64,000 nt of DNA from positions 560,001 through 624,000 of the forward strand of contig WNWL01000004.1 in NCBI GenBank assembly GCA_009733745.1. Direction: 5' to 3'. The position numbers and the translations under genes were made by a program. The notes beneath the pieces were generated by a model, which searched no databases, was not told where the DNA came from, and saw only the letters and a list, made by a program, of their open reading frames with translations. Positions 1 through 9,433 of this stretch are shown here, piece after piece (the first letter of the stretch is position 1; each line of letters starts with the position of its first letter). Source of the DNA: Oceanobacillus sp. HTM 045 (GTDB taxonomy: Bacteria > Pseudomonadota > Alphaproteobacteria > Rhodobacterales > Rhodobacteraceae).

Positions 1-142
1 CTTCATTCGCCCCGGTGACGTCTACACCGCCCGGATGGCATATCTCACGGAACTCGGCATCGTCGTCCAGCTCGGCGGCGGGCCACAGGGCGGTCTGATG
101 GACGTCTTCACTCCCGCCGCCATCGGGGTCGCCGGAAAATGA
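1..142 (+). CDS. C-terminal end of an unidentified protein (partial)
   Basis: Reading from base 2, an open frame runs in from beyond the left edge and ends at TGA 140-142. The visible 46 residues include a YTARMAYLTELGIVV stretch and a glycine-rich QLGGGPQGGLMDVF stretch, which suggests the last beta strands of a small globular domain. I do not recognise the family. Codon use matches the neighbours (G/C at third positions), which supports real coding. The start and most of the protein are outside the window, so no function can be proposed. Confidence 0.5.
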   Translation, partial: FIRPGDVYTARMAYLTELGIVVQLGGGPQGGLMDVFTPAAIGVAGK

Positions 143-229
143 CGGAACCGCCGCTGAATACTCTTGTATACCGATGTATGCAAAGCTATATCCTTCCTGA
201 CACACCGAAGTCAGGATGGGAGAAGCATC

Positions 230-409
230 ATGGCAGGACATCTCGGATTGGGCTGGATCGGACGGCAGGCCGCACGGGCGGCCCGCGCACACGAAGCGTC
301 GCTGGAAATCCGGAGGCTCTTGAACCTCAGCGATGGCGAACTCGCCTCGCTTGGCCTGAGCCGCGACGGCGTCGTCGCCCATGTCGCCCGGCGTTACCGG
401 CCCGAGTAG
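230..409 (+). CDS. DUF1127 (YjiS-like) small protein
   Basis: A 59-residue basic protein. The second half (IRRLLNLSDGELASLGLSRDGV) fits the DUF1127 pattern of a short helix, LsDxeLaxlGLsR, then a terminal helix. I chose ATG 230 rather than the upstream in-frame ATG at 164 because GGGAGA precedes it at normal spacing and the extra N-terminus looks unrelated. Small DUF1127 proteins are common in alphaproteobacteria; some bind RNA and affect phosphate metabolism or small-RNA turnover. The role here cannot be told from sequence. The gene is monocistronic and convergent with the next gene. Confidence 0.75.
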   Translation: MAGHLGLGWIGRQAARAARAHEASLEIRRLLNLSDGELASLGLSRDGVVAHVARRYRPE

Positions 410-425
410 ACCGGCAACCGGCAGG

Positions 426-707
426 TCAGGGATTGGGCGATCCGGTGCCGTCGCGCCGGGTCATCCGGCGCCGGACGCTGGCCCAGAACAGGTCCTCCTC
501 GGCGGAGACACGCATCTCCGCGCACCAGTCGGGCACACGGTGGCGCTGCATGTATGTGAGGACGGCCGTCGCCACGATGGAGCGGGCGCGGTTCTGCTCG
601 AGATCGCTGAGGAGCCGTCCGAAAATCTCCGCTTCGCGGGTCTCGCCGCAGAGGCCGATCGCTCGAACGCGGGTGAGAACGTCGTCGGGGTGGAAAGCCT
701 GTTCCAT
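426..707 (-). CDS. hypothetical 93-residue protein
   Basis: The product is 93 residues, mostly predicted helix, with no signal peptide or membrane segment. ATG 707 is preceded on the minus strand by GGAAGGA at about 9 nt, a good ribosome site. Composition (a GETREAEIFGRLLSDLEQNRARSIVA segment) is that of a real soluble protein and not of a GC-rich shadow frame. I do not recognise a family. It points away from ureE and shares with it the intergenic region that holds a perfect TTAA-N7-TTAA box 48-62 bp upstream of this start, so CtrA-type control is possible. Confidence 0.55.
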   Translation of the reverse strand: MEQAFHPDDVLTRVRAIGLCGETREAEIFGRLLSDLEQNRARSIVATAVLTYMQRHRVPDWCAEMRVSAEEDLFWASVRRRMTRRDGTGSPNP

Positions 708-754
708 ACTGTACCGTCCTTCCCGTTCCCCGCATCAGGAGCGCATGTTTGGTC

Positions 755-769
755 TTAATTTTCCATTAA
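755..769. promoter_or_regulatory. CtrA-like box TTAA-N7-TTAA
   Basis: TTAA at 755-758 and TTAA at 766-769 are separated by exactly 7 bases, the full CtrA consensus of alphaproteobacteria. It sits in a rare AT-rich patch between the minus-strand gene at 426-707 and ureE. The distance to the small gene start (48-62 bp) is compatible with control near a -35 region. Assignment rests on the motif alone. Confidence 0.5.
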
Positions 770-844
770 TTGCGCCCGTCTCGGGGGCTCGGGATGAGGC
801 GTTATTCCGGCCCGGTCCCCTCGCGAAACCGCGGAGCTCCTGAC

Positions 845-1408
845 ATGACCGAACCCCGCCGCATCGCCCGCCATGTCGAGCGGACGACCCATGACATTCC
901 GGCCCCGTCGGACCGCGTCATCCTCGCCTATGACGATCGCTATCTCCGCCGCAAGACACTGGAAACCGAGCGCGGCGCGCGGCTGCTCGTTGACCTCGCG
1001 GAGGCGATGAGCCTGCAGCACGGCGACCGCCTGGTCTGCGATGACGGCAGCCATGTGGAGGTCGCCGCCGCGCCCGAGGATCTCCTTGCCATCACCGGCG
1101 ATCTCGCGCGCCTCGCATGGCACATCGGCAACCGCCACACTCCCTGCCAGGTGGAGGAGGCCCGGCTCCTGATCCGGCGCGACCATGTCATGGAAGACAT
1201 GCTGGCGAAGCTCGGCGCGACGGTCGCCCATGTCGTCGAACCCTTCCGACCCGAGGGGGGTGCCTATGGCCACGGGCGGACCCACGGCCACAGCCATTCC
1301 CACGATCCTCATGCCGACCCGGACGCGCATCTGCGCGGGGAGCACGGCCATGACCACGCGCACGGCCATGCCCACGATCATGCCCATCCGCCGCACGGCA
1401 CCGGCTGA
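845..1408 (+). CDS. ureE: urease accessory protein UreE (nickel chaperone)
   Basis: A 187-residue nickel metallochaperone that delivers Ni to the UreG/UreF/UreD complex during urease maturation. The N-terminal half has the UreE peptide-binding-like fold (LAYDDRYLRRKTLETERG), and the central half the metal-binding domain with WHIGNRHTPCQVEEARLLIRRDHVMEDML. The last about 47 residues are very His-rich (16 His, many as HxH), a Ni-storage tail typical of some UreE proteins. ATG 845 is chosen because homology begins shortly after it, although the frame is open upstream to 770. The 3' end overlaps the likely start of ureF. Urease structural genes are not in the window. Confidence 0.93.
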   Translation: MTEPRRIARHVERTTHDIPAPSDRVILAYDDRYLRRKTLETERGARLLVDLAEAMSLQHGDRLVCDDGSHVEVAAAPEDLLAITGDLARLAWHIGNRHTPCQVEEARLLIRRDHVMEDMLAKLGATVAHVVEPFRPEGGAYGHGRTHGHSHSHDPHADPDAHLRGEHGHDHAHGHAHDHAHPPHGTG

Positions 1409-2105
1409 CCGCCTTGCAACACCCGCTGATCTCACCTCTGGTCCGGGTCTCCGCGGCGTGACGGGCGCGGACGACCTGAAGGCCCTTTCGCTGCTCGCGG
1501 CGTGGTTCTCCCCGGCCTATCCCGTGGGGTCCTTCGCATATTCGCACGGGCTGGAAGCCGCCGTTGCAAAGGGCTGTGTGGACGATGCGGGAAGTCTGCG
1601 GACCTGGCTGGCCAACGTGCTCGAACATGGCGCAGGATGGAACGACGCGGTGCTGATGGCCGCCGCCTTCCACGCACCGGGAGACGCGGAAATCGCGGAC
1701 CTCGCGCGCAGCCTCGCCGGTTCTGCCGAGCGGCTTCTCGAAACCGAGAAACTGGGCCGGGCCTTCGCCGAGGTAACGACTGCGGCCTACGGCCAACCCG
1801 TTGATCCGGCACCCTTTCCCGTCGCCGCGGGCCGTGCCGTTGCCCTCCACGGCCTGCCCCTCCTGCCGGCGCTGGCGCTCTACCTTCAAACCTTCGCCTC
1901 GAACCTCGTCACCGCCGGCGTGAAGCTCGTCCCGCTCGGCCAGACCGATGGCCAGCGGGTTCTGGCGCAATTGTTGCCAATCTGCGAAACCCTCTCTGCA
2001 AAGGCTGCGAAGGCCGGCCTCGACGCGATCGGCGGTGCCGCCATCCGCGCCGAGATCGACGCCATGCAGCACGAGACCCAACCCGTGAGGCTCTACCGCA
2101 CATGA
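1380..2105 (+). CDS. ureF: urease accessory protein UreF
   Basis: All-helical UreF, which docks on apo-urease with UreD and recruits UreG. Diagnostic stretches are [22 protein letters not shown] near the N-terminus and [18 protein letters not shown] near the C-terminus. The start is uncertain: ATG 1380 lies inside the ureE tail, while GTG 1458 gives a 215-residue protein closer to the usual UreF length and starts just before the conserved block. Neither has a clear ribosome site, so translation is probably coupled to ureE. ureG follows 34 bp later. Confidence 0.92.
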   Translation: MPIRRTAPADRLATPADLTSGPGLRGVTGADDLKALSLLAAWFSPAYPVGSFAYSHGLEAAVAKGCVDDAGSLRTWLANVLEHGAGWNDAVLMAAAFHAPGDAEIADLARSLAGSAERLLETEKLGRAFAEVTTAAYGQPVDPAPFPVAAGRAVALHGLPLLPALALYLQTFASNLVTAGVKLVPLGQTDGQRVLAQLLPICETLSAKAAKAGLDAIGGAAIRAEIDAMQHETQPVRLYRT

Positions 2106-2139
2106 CCCGCAAACCCAGCACACCCGCGAGAGGCCCCGC

Positions 2140-2751
<612 letters not shown>

Positions 2752-2816
2752 GCGCCGCGCGGTAGGCGAATCTTCAGACCCTCCGGCCAGCGTGCATGGC
2801 AAGGAGGAGCCCCGTC

Positions 2817-3218
2817 ATGCCGCCACGCTCGCCAGCCTTCACGCTGTCCACGTTCCTGCTCGCCGCGTCTCCGGCCGCGGCGGCGGACCCGCCGCCGTTG
2901 CTCACCTTCCACGAGGGGGACGCGCTCCGCTTCGAGGTGAGGTTCGACAAGATCGGGCGGTTCGAGGCAACCCGTGCACGCAAGGGCGCGCCGAAGCTCG
3001 CGCTTTATCTCGAGGGCGATCACGCCGAGGCCTATGACGATTTCACCGTGCGATATTTCGGCCGCCGCATGTGGGTGTCGGCCTGCGGGCGCGTGCTCGG
3101 TCAGCGGGTGATCGTCACGGCCAACATCCCCGGCCGGGTCGAGGTGCTGTTCATGAACACGCCGCAGAGCCGGCATTACCTTGCGTCGCTTGACGCCGGG
3201 AGGTGCCTGCCGGAGTGA
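2817..3218 (+). CDS. small exported protein, possibly SecD P1-head-like
   Basis: A 133-residue protein with a likely Sec signal peptide (STFLLAASPAAAADP, predicted cleavage near residue 23) and one short C-terminal Cys. AAGGAGGAG at 2800-2808 places the start at ATG 2817 and not at the in-frame ATG 2796. The mature part (FDKIGRFEATRARKG...LALYLEGD...VSACGRVLGQRVIV) loosely recalls the SecDF P1 head subdomain found as a stand-alone exported domain in some alphaproteobacteria, but this is only a pattern resemblance. It follows ureG on the same strand without clear functional linkage and is convergent with glnE. Confidence 0.65.
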   Translation: MPPRSPAFTLSTFLLAASPAAAADPPPLLTFHEGDALRFEVRFDKIGRFEATRARKGAPKLALYLEGDHAEAYDDFTVRYFGRRMWVSACGRVLGQRVIVTANIPGRVEVLFMNTPQSRHYLASLDAGRCLPE

Positions 3219-3265
3219 CGGGGCAAGTTCGGCCGGGTCAATCCGACCGGGCTAATCCGGCGAGG

Positions 3266-6121
3266 TCATTCGGACGCGGCCACCTCGTCGCCGAACACCC
3301 GCGCCGCGACCGCCGCGGCCGCGGCCTGCCGCTCCGTCAGCGCGTCCTCCAGCTCCGCGACGCTGTCGAAGCCCAGCGTGCGAACCAGCGCGCGGCCGAG
3401 CCCTGCGCCCATCGCCGACGGGTTCAGCGGGTGATCGAGCGCCACCCGCTCGACATGCTGGATCGCCGAGCAGAGCGCCATGGAATCGGCCAGCGCCTGC
3501 GCCTCGTCCGCGCCGAGCCAGCCGCGTTCCACCAGCCCGTCGAGCGCCGCGGCGGGGGCGCCGATCTCGCCCGACGCGCAGGCGACGACCCCGGCCTGCA
3601 CCACGAACTCGCATTCCTGCAACCCGCCCGCCGCATGCTTGAGCGACCACGGGTCAGCCCTTTCCTTAGACTTCGCCTCGATCAGCCGGCGGCGCATGTC
3701 CTTCGCGTCGGCGAGCGTCGCCTCGGGGTCGATGTTCTCGGTCAGCGCGCGGCGGATGACCGCGACGATATCCGCGCCGAGATCCTCCGACCCGCAAACC
3801 AGCCGCGCGCGCGTCAGCGCCATGCGCTCCCAGGTCCAGGCCTCGGTCTCGTGGTAGCGGGTGAAGCTTTCCAGCGAGGTCGCCACCGGCCCCTGGCTGC
3901 CGGAGGGGCGGAGCCGCATGTCCACCTCGTAGAGCGTACCCTCCGCCGTCGGTGCCGTCAGCGCGGCGATGATCGCCTGGGTGAGGCGCGCGAAATAGGT
4001 GCTGGAGGCGAGTTGCTTCTTGCCCTTGCTCTCCTCCTCCCCCGCCGGGTCGCAGACCACGATCAGGTCGAGGTCGGAGCCCGCGGTCATCTCCCGGCTG
4101 CCGAACTTGCCGAGCGCCATCACCGCCAGCCCGCGGCCCGGCGGCGGGCCGTAGCGCCGGGAGAAGTCGGCAATGACATGCGGCACCAGGGTCGAGAGCG
4201 CCGCGTCGGCGATGTCGGAAAAGTCGCGCCCCGCCTCGCTCACGTCCGCGACGCCGCGCAGCACCTGCACGCCGGCCCGGAAGCGCATCTCCTTGGCCCA
4301 GCGGCGCACCGCGTCGAGCACCCGCTCGTAGTCGTCCTCCTCCGTGAGCCGGGCGCGGAGCTGTTCGGCCAGCGCCTCCCGCTCCGGCAGCGGCTCGAAG
4401 AAGTCGCGGTCGAGCAGCGCGTCGAGCACCGCGGCGTTGCGGCCGAGATAGCCCGCTAGCCGAGGCGCGGCGGCGCAGATCTCCACGATCAGGTCGAGCA
4501 GGTGCGGGTTGGCCTCGAACAGCGAGAAGAGCTGCACGCCCCCCGGCAGGCCCGAGAGGAACCGGTCGAACTGCGCGATCGCGTCGTCCGGGCTGACCGC
4601 GCCGGCCATCGCCTCCATGATCTGCGGCGCCAGCGTCTCGAACTTGCGCCGCGCCCGCTCGCTCCGGGTGGCGGGGATCTTGCCCGCGGTCCACCGCTCG
4701 ACGATGCCGACGGCACTTTCCGGCCGCTTGAAGCCGAGCTCGGTGAAGCTGTCGACGTTGCAGTCCAGCGCCTTCTTCTCGGCCGGGGCGAAGAAGCTCT
4801 CGCAGGTCCGGTTGACCCGCACCAGCCGCTCCTCGATCTCCCGCGCCCAGGCGGCGGGGTCGGGCTGGCCGCAGAGCGCCGCCACCCGCGCGCGGCTCTC
4901 GGCGGAGACGGGCACGGTCTGCGTCTGCGCGTCCTCCACCATCTGCAGCCGGTGTTCCAGCGTGCGGTGGGCGATGTAGTCGGCCGTCAGGATGTCGCGC
5001 AGGTTGCCGGTGATGATCCCGGCCTCGACCTCCGCGTCCAGCGCCGCCAGCGTGCCGGAGACCCGGAGCGCCGGGTTGCGCCCGCCCATGATGAGCTGGT
5101 GGGTCTGGGCGAAGAACTCGATCTCGCGGATGCCGCCGGCGCCCAGCTTGATGTCGTGGCCCGGCACGTCGATCTTGCCGTGGCGGCCCTTGAAGGCGCT
5201 GATCTTGCGGCGCATGTCATGCGCCTCCTCGATCGCGGCGAAGTCGAGATGGCGCCGCCAGACGAAGGGGGAGAGCGCTTCCAGATAGCGCGCGCCCGCC
5301 GTCATGTCGCCCGCCGCGACCCGAGCCTTGATATGCGCGGCCCGCTCCCAGGTGCGCCCGACGCTCTCGTAATAGCGCTCCGCCGCTTCCATCGCCATGC
5401 AGACCGGCGTGGTGGAAGGCGAGGGCCGCAGCCGCAGGTCGGTGCGGAAGACGTAGCCCTCCGCGGTGATTTCGGAGAGGAGCTTCACGACCATCTGCGT
5501 CGCCTTGACGTAACCCGACTTCGCCTCGGCATAGTCGTCGCTGGCGAAGCGGGTCTCGTCGAACAGGCAGATCAGGTCGATGTCTGACGAGTAGTTCAGC
5601 TCCCGCGCGCCGTGCTTGCCCATCGCGAGGACGACATAACCGGCGCCCGTGTCGAGATCGTCCGCCGTCATGCCGGGGAGCCGCCCGGCGTCGATCTGCT
5701 TGGCCAGCGCGAACCGCGCCGCCGCCTGCAACGCGGCGTCCGCGAAGTCGGTGAGCTGTCCGGTCACCTCGCGAAGGCCCCAGACCCCGCCGAGATCGGC
5801 CAGCGCGATCAGCAGCGCCATCCGCGCCTTGGCGGTTCGGAGTGCCTGCGAGGCCGCGCGCAGGTCTCCCGCCTCCAGCACCGCCGCCCGCATCGCCGCG
5901 ACCTCCGCCGGGCAGGTCGCCTCGGGCGGGGCGGAGAGCGCGTCGGCCAGCCAGTCGCGCTGCGCCTGCACCAGCCGGGCGAGGAACGGGCTGGAGCCGG
6001 CCGCGCCGCGGATCAGCTCCGCAGCCTCCGCCGGAAAACCCTCCGCCGCGGCGTCGCAGACCTCAGCGTTGAAGGCGATCGGCGCGGCGGCGATGCGCGA
6101 GACGAACGGCGCTCCGGTCAT
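3266..6121 (-). CDS. glnE: bifunctional glutamine synthetase adenylyltransferase/deadenylase GlnE
   Basis: A 951-residue enzyme that adds AMP to glutamine synthetase under nitrogen excess and removes it under limitation, under PII control. Two nucleotidyltransferase domains are visible: the deadenylylase site with NYSSDIDLICLFD near residue 177, and the adenylyltransferase site with TAGSDLDLIVVCD near residue 682, each with the D-x-D metal pair. Length fits the family. ATG 6121 is chosen over upstream codons because residues before it are arginine/serine-rich shadow sequence, and it lies 7 bp after the paaG-like stop. The two genes are probably cotranscribed though functionally unrelated. Confidence 0.96.
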   Translation of the reverse strand: MTGAPFVSRIAAAPIAFNAEVCDAAAEGFPAEAAELIRGAAGSSPFLARLVQAQRDWLADALSAPPEATCPAEVAAMRAAVLEAGDLRAASQALRTAKARMALLIALADLGGVWGLREVTGQLTDFADAALQAAARFALAKQIDAGRLPGMTADDLDTGAGYVVLAMGKHGARELNYSSDIDLICLFDETRFASDDYAEAKSGYVKATQMVVKLLSEITAEGYVFRTDLRLRPSPSTTPVCMAMEAAERYYESVGRTWERAAHIKARVAAGDMTAGARYLEALSPFVWRRHLDFAAIEEAHDMRRKISAFKGRHGKIDVPGHDIKLGAGGIREIEFFAQTHQLIMGGRNPALRVSGTLAALDAEVEAGIITGNLRDILTADYIAHRTLEHRLQMVEDAQTQTVPVSAESRARVAALCGQPDPAAWAREIEERLVRVNRTCESFFAPAEKKALDCNVDSFTELGFKRPESAVGIVERWTAGKIPATRSERARRKFETLAPQIMEAMAGAVSPDDAIAQFDRFLSGLPGGVQLFSLFEANPHLLDLIVEICAAAPRLAGYLGRNAAVLDALLDRDFFEPLPEREALAEQLRARLTEEDDYERVLDAVRRWAKEMRFRAGVQVLRGVADVSEAGRDFSDIADAALSTLVPHVIADFSRRYGPPPGRGLAVMALGKFGSREMTAGSDLDLIVVCDPAGEEESKGKKQLASSTYFARLTQAIIAALTAPTAEGTLYEVDMRLRPSGSQGPVATSLESFTRYHETEAWTWERMALTRARLVCGSEDLGADIVAVIRRALTENIDPEATLADAKDMRRRLIEAKSKERADPWSLKHAAGGLQECEFVVQAGVVACASGEIGAPAAALDGLVERGWLGADEAQALADSMALCSAIQHVERVALDHPLNPSAMGAGLGRALVRTLGFDSVAELEDALTERQAAAAAVAARVFGDEVAASE

Positions 6122-6128
6122 CGCGGCC

Positions 6129-6905
6129 TCACCGCCCCTCGAACTTCGCCGGGCGCTTCTCCAGGAAGGCCAGAACCCCCTCCGAGAAGTCGCGCGACCG
6201 GCCCAGCTCGCCCTGCAGCCGCGCCTCCAGCGCGATCTGCTCCTCGAACCCGTTGCCCGCGCTCGCACGGTAGGCATCCTTCATCGCGCGGTAGGCCCGT
6301 GTCGGCCCCTGCGCCAGCTTCAGCGCGACCTCCGCGACCCGCGCGGCGAAACGGTCGTCCTCGACCGCTTCCCAGATCAGCCCCCAGTCCGCGGCCTTCT
6401 CGGCCGTCAGCGGTTCCGCGAGCAGGCTCAGGCCCATCGCCCGCGCCAGCCCGACCCGGCGGGGCAGGGCCCAGGTGCCGCCCGCGTCGGGGATCAGCCC
6501 GATCCGCGCGAAGGCCTGGATGAACTGCGCCGACCTCGCCGCGATCACGAGGTCCGCCGCCAGCGCCAGGTTCGCGCCCGCGCCCGCCGCCGCGCCGTTC
6601 ACCGCCGAGATGGTCGGGATCGGCGCTTCCCGGATCAGCTTGAGCAGCGGGGCGTATTCCTCGCGCAGCGACCGCTCCAGATCGACATCGCCGAGCTTCT
6701 GCCGGTCGGCGAGGTCCTGCCCGGCGCAGAAGCCGCGCCCCGCGCCCGTCAGCAGCAGGCAGCGCGCCTCGTCCGGCGCGCGGGTCAGCGCGTCGAGCAG
6801 CTCGTAGCGCATTCCCTTGTTCAGCGAGTTCATCCGGTCCGGCCGGTTCAGCGTGATCCGAGCGACGTCCTCCGTCACCTCGTAGAGAATGAACTCGTAG
6901 GCCAT
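6129..6905 (-). CDS. paaG: enoyl-CoA hydratase/isomerase, PaaG-like
   Basis: A 258-residue crotonase-fold enzyme. The sequence runs parallel to E. coli PaaG (1,2-epoxyphenylacetyl-CoA isomerase): FILYEV near the start, TLNRPDRMNSLN, LLLTGAGRGFCAGQDL (oxyanion hole), NGAAAGAGANLALAADLVIAARS, then GLIPDAGGTWALPR. PaaG forms the oxepin ring in aerobic phenylacetate degradation. No other paa genes are visible, so a general enoyl-CoA isomerase role is the alternative. ATG 6905 has GGAGG about 5 nt upstream. It is first in a two-gene unit with glnE. Confidence 0.85.
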   Translation of the reverse strand: MAYEFILYEVTEDVARITLNRPDRMNSLNKGMRYELLDALTRAPDEARCLLLTGAGRGFCAGQDLADRQKLGDVDLERSLREEYAPLLKLIREAPIPTISAVNGAAAGAGANLALAADLVIAARSAQFIQAFARIGLIPDAGGTWALPRRVGLARAMGLSLLAEPLTAEKAADWGLIWEAVEDDRFAARVAEVALKLAQGPTRAYRAMKDAYRASAGNGFEEQIALEARLQGELGRSRDFSEGVLAFLEKRPAKFEGR

Positions 6906-7054
6906 CCCGTCCTCCTGCCCGCTGTCCGAGGCGCATTCCTATCAGTGCCCGCGGGTCCGGGCGACGGTTTAGCATTTTTTCAGGAACAGCGCGGAAAGTC
7001 GCGGGTCAATGCACGGGCCCCGAGGCCGGCCCGGCGGGATATCGGGAGACGCGG

Positions 7055-7912
7055 ATGTCCATCGACCAGTCCGACGCAGCACTGTTCGACTACCAAGTTT
7101 ACCGGTTCGGGCGCTCGCGACAGGTGTTCCGCGGCCCGAAGCCCGACCTGCGCGGCAAGTATGTCGCGATCCTCGGCGCGTCCCACACCTTCGGCCGCTT
7201 CGCGGACGAGCCCTATCCCACGCTACTGAGCGAGGAACTCGGCCTGCCCTGCCTCAACCTCGGCACGGAGGGGGGCGGCCCCGGCTTCTTCGTCTCCGAC
7301 CCGGAAATCGTCAAGACCGCGTCGGAGGCGGAGGTCTGCGTCATCCAGGTGATGAGCGCGCGCAACCTGTCGAACCGCATGTATACGGTCCGCCCGCGGC
7401 GCAACGCGCGCATCCACGCCGTCTCCGACCTGCTGCGCGGCATCTATCCGGAGGTGGAGTTCGACCGCTTCGCCTTCGTCCGCGTCATGCTCGACCACCT
7501 GCGCCGCACCGATCCGGGGCGCTTCCGGCTGGTCGAGAACGAGATGAGGAACGCCTGGCTCGGCCGGATGCGCAGCCTGATCACCATGATCACCGCGAAG
7601 ACCGTGCTGTTCTGGTTCTCCCAGCGCGAACCCGGCGACGAGGCCGAGGACCCGGCGGAGCCGGGCTCGACGAAATACCCCTACTTCGTCGACCAGGCCA
7701 TGCTCGACAGCGTCGCGCCGATGGCGGACGCCTTCGTCAAGGTCGTCAGCTCCGACGGCCTGCCGATGGACCTGACCCGCGACGGCGACCCGGTGCTGTT
7801 CAAGTCCTCCGGCGTGCCGATCGAGACCAACCTCAAGTATCCCTCGCCCACCATGCACCGCCAGGCGGCGGACGCGCTGCTCCCGGAGATCGAGCGCCTG
7901 CTCGGCCGCTGA
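7055..7912 (+). CDS. DUF6473 family protein
   Basis: A 285-residue cytosolic protein. The N-terminal YQVYRFGRSRQVFRGPKPDL, GKYVAILGASHTFGRF and CLNLGTEGGGPG match what I recall of DUF6473, a Rhodobacterales family with an SGNH-hydrolase-like beginning. Other conserved-looking parts are VIQVMSARNLSNRMYTV and a late YPSPTMHRQAADALLP, whose His could be the hydrolase histidine. Function is unknown; a relation to polysaccharide modification or sulfotransfer has been suggested for similar genes but cannot be shown here. GGGAG precedes ATG 7055. The gene is monocistronic. Confidence 0.7.
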   Translation: MSIDQSDAALFDYQVYRFGRSRQVFRGPKPDLRGKYVAILGASHTFGRFADEPYPTLLSEELGLPCLNLGTEGGGPGFFVSDPEIVKTASEAEVCVIQVMSARNLSNRMYTVRPRRNARIHAVSDLLRGIYPEVEFDRFAFVRVMLDHLRRTDPGRFRLVENEMRNAWLGRMRSLITMITAKTVLFWFSQREPGDEAEDPAEPGSTKYPYFVDQAMLDSVAPMADAFVKVVSSDGLPMDLTRDGDPVLFKSSGVPIETNLKYPSPTMHRQAADALLPEIERLLGR

Positions 7913-8018
7913 GCCGGGCGGGTCGGCACGGCGATCGCTGACCCCGCGCAGACCTCCCTTTCGCGCGCACCCCTTGCGCAATGCCCCTCAAACGGTGTTC
8001 TACAGGGACTCGGCGCCG

Positions 8019-8046
8019 CGGCGATTCGTGCAGTGCACAATCGCCG
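8019..8046. promoter_or_regulatory. nested inverted repeat upstream of scoA
   Basis: Perfect 8-bp outer arms CGGCGATT (8019-8026) and AATCGCCG (8039-8046) enclose an 11-bp inner palindrome GTGCAGTGCAC (8028-8038), with one unpaired C at 8027. It lies 38 bp before the scoA start. It could be an operator, since the inner palindrome has a typical two-fold site size, or a 5'-UTR hairpin. Confidence 0.4.
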
Positions 8047-8083
8047 GTGCGCGCGGGGAAACATGCCGGGCAGGGAGCATCGA

Positions 8084-8782
8084 ATGTCGAACAAGGTGTA
8101 TTCGGACGCGGCGGCGGCGCTGGACGGGCTGCTGTTCGACGGAATGACGATCGCGGCGGGCGGTTTTGGCCTCTGCGGCATCCCGGAGCTTCTGATCGCG
8201 GCGATCCGCGACGCGGGGACGAAGGACCTTACCGTCGCCTCCAACAACTGCGGCGTCGACCATTTCGGCCTCGGCGTGCTGCTCGACACCAAGCAGATCA
8301 AGAAGATGATCTCGTCCTATGTCGGCGAGAACGACGAGTTCATGCGCCAGTACCTCGCCGGCGAACTCGAGATCGAGTTCAACCCTCAGGGCACGCTGGC
8401 CGAGCGGCTCCGCGCCGGCGGCGCGGGCATCCCGGGCTTCTACACCGCCACCGGCGTCGGCACCCAGATCGCCGAGGGCAAGGAGCACAAGGAATTCGAC
8501 GGCAAGACCTACATCCTCGAGCGCGGCATCCGCGCCGATCTCGGCATCGTCAAGGCGTGGAAGGGCGACGCGGAGGGCAACCTCGTCTACCGCAAGACCG
8601 CGATGAACTTTAATCCGGAATGCGCCGCCTCCGGCAAGGTGACCGTCGCCGAGGTCGAGGAGATCGTCCCCGTCGGCTCGCTGGACAAGGCCGCGATCCA
8701 CACGCCGGGCATCTACGTCCAGCGCATCATCCAGGGCCAGCACGAGAAGCGCATCGAGAAGCGCACCGTGCGCGCGGCCTGA
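8084..8782 (+). CDS. scoA: 3-oxoacid (succinyl-CoA) CoA-transferase subunit A
   Basis: A 232-residue alpha subunit of a family I CoA-transferase that moves CoA from succinyl-CoA to acetoacetate or another 3-oxoacid. AAGGFGLCGIPELLIAAI, SNNCGVDHFGLGVLL, GTLAERLRAGGAGIPGFYT and the RGIRADLGIVKAWKGD block are typical of ScoA; the related PcaI (3-oxoadipate) differs in the N-terminal motif. ATG 8084 follows GGGAG. The partner scoB starts 21 bp downstream. The nearby pcaB leaves open that the pair also serves 3-oxoadipate. Confidence 0.93.
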   Translation: MSNKVYSDAAAALDGLLFDGMTIAAGGFGLCGIPELLIAAIRDAGTKDLTVASNNCGVDHFGLGVLLDTKQIKKMISSYVGENDEFMRQYLAGELEIEFNPQGTLAERLRAGGAGIPGFYTATGVGTQIAEGKEHKEFDGKTYILERGIRADLGIVKAWKGDAEGNLVYRKTAMNFNPECAASGKVTVAEVEEIVPVGSLDKAAIHTPGIYVQRIIQGQHEKRIEKRTVRAA

Positions 8783-8803
8783 CCCGGACAGAGGAGAAAG
8801 CAC

Positions 8804-9433
8804 ATGCCCTGGGATCGTGACCAGATGGCCGCCCGCGCGGCGCAGGAACTGGAAGACGGCTTCTACGTCAACCTCGGCATCGGCATCCCGACGCTGGTGT
8901 CGAACTACATCCCCGACGGGATGGACGTGACGCTCCAGTCCGAGAACGGCATGCTCGGCATGGGCCCGTTCCCGACCGAGAACGAGGTCGATGCCGACCT
9001 GATCAACGCCGGCAAGCAGACCATCACCGAGCTGGACCGCACCTCCTACTTCTCGTCCTCCGCCAGCTTCGCGATGATCCGCGGCGGGCACATCAACCTC
9101 TCCATCCTCGGCGCGATGGAAGTGGCCGAGAACGGCGACCTCGCCAACTGGATGATCCCCGGCAAGCTGGTGAAGGGCATGGGCGGCGCGATGGACCTCG
9201 TCGCCGGCGTCCAGCGCATCGTCGTGGTCATGGACCACGCCAACAAGCACGGCGTGTCGAAGGTGCTCAAGCAGTGCACCCTGCCGCTCACCGGCGCCGG
9301 CGTGGTGGACCGGATCATCACCAATCTTGGCGTGCTCGACGTGGTCGAGGGCGGCCTGAAGGTGGTCGAGCTGGCCCCGGACGTGACGATGGAGGAGCTG
9401 CTCTCCAAGACCGAGGCGACCGTCGTCCAGTGA
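8804..9433 (+). CDS. scoB: 3-oxoacid (succinyl-CoA) CoA-transferase subunit B
   Basis: A 209-residue beta subunit carrying the catalytic glutamate that forms the glutamyl-CoA intermediate: E47 in [26 protein letters not shown] and [19 protein letters not shown] are family hallmarks. AGGAGA precedes ATG 8804. Its stop overlaps the GTG start of the following thioesterase (GTGA), so the three genes are translationally coupled. Together with scoA it lets the cell activate acetoacetate, a product of homogentisate and leucine breakdown, and the homogentisate operon lies further along this window. Confidence 0.94.
   Translation: MPWDRDQMAARAAQELEDGFYVNLGIGIPTLVSNYIPDGMDVTLQSENGMLGMGPFPTENEVDADLINAGKQTITELDRTSYFSSSASFAMIRGGHINLSILGAMEVAENGDLANWMIPGKLVKGMGGAMDLVAGVQRIVVVMDHANKHGVSKVLKQCTLPLTGAGVVDRIITNLGVLDVVEGGLKVVELAPDVTMEELLSKTEATVVQ

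Noticed and set aside
3203-5587. Long plus-strand open frames opposite glnE
   Set aside because: glnE on the minus strand has both nucleotidyltransferase sites and normal length; the opposing frames have shadow composition.
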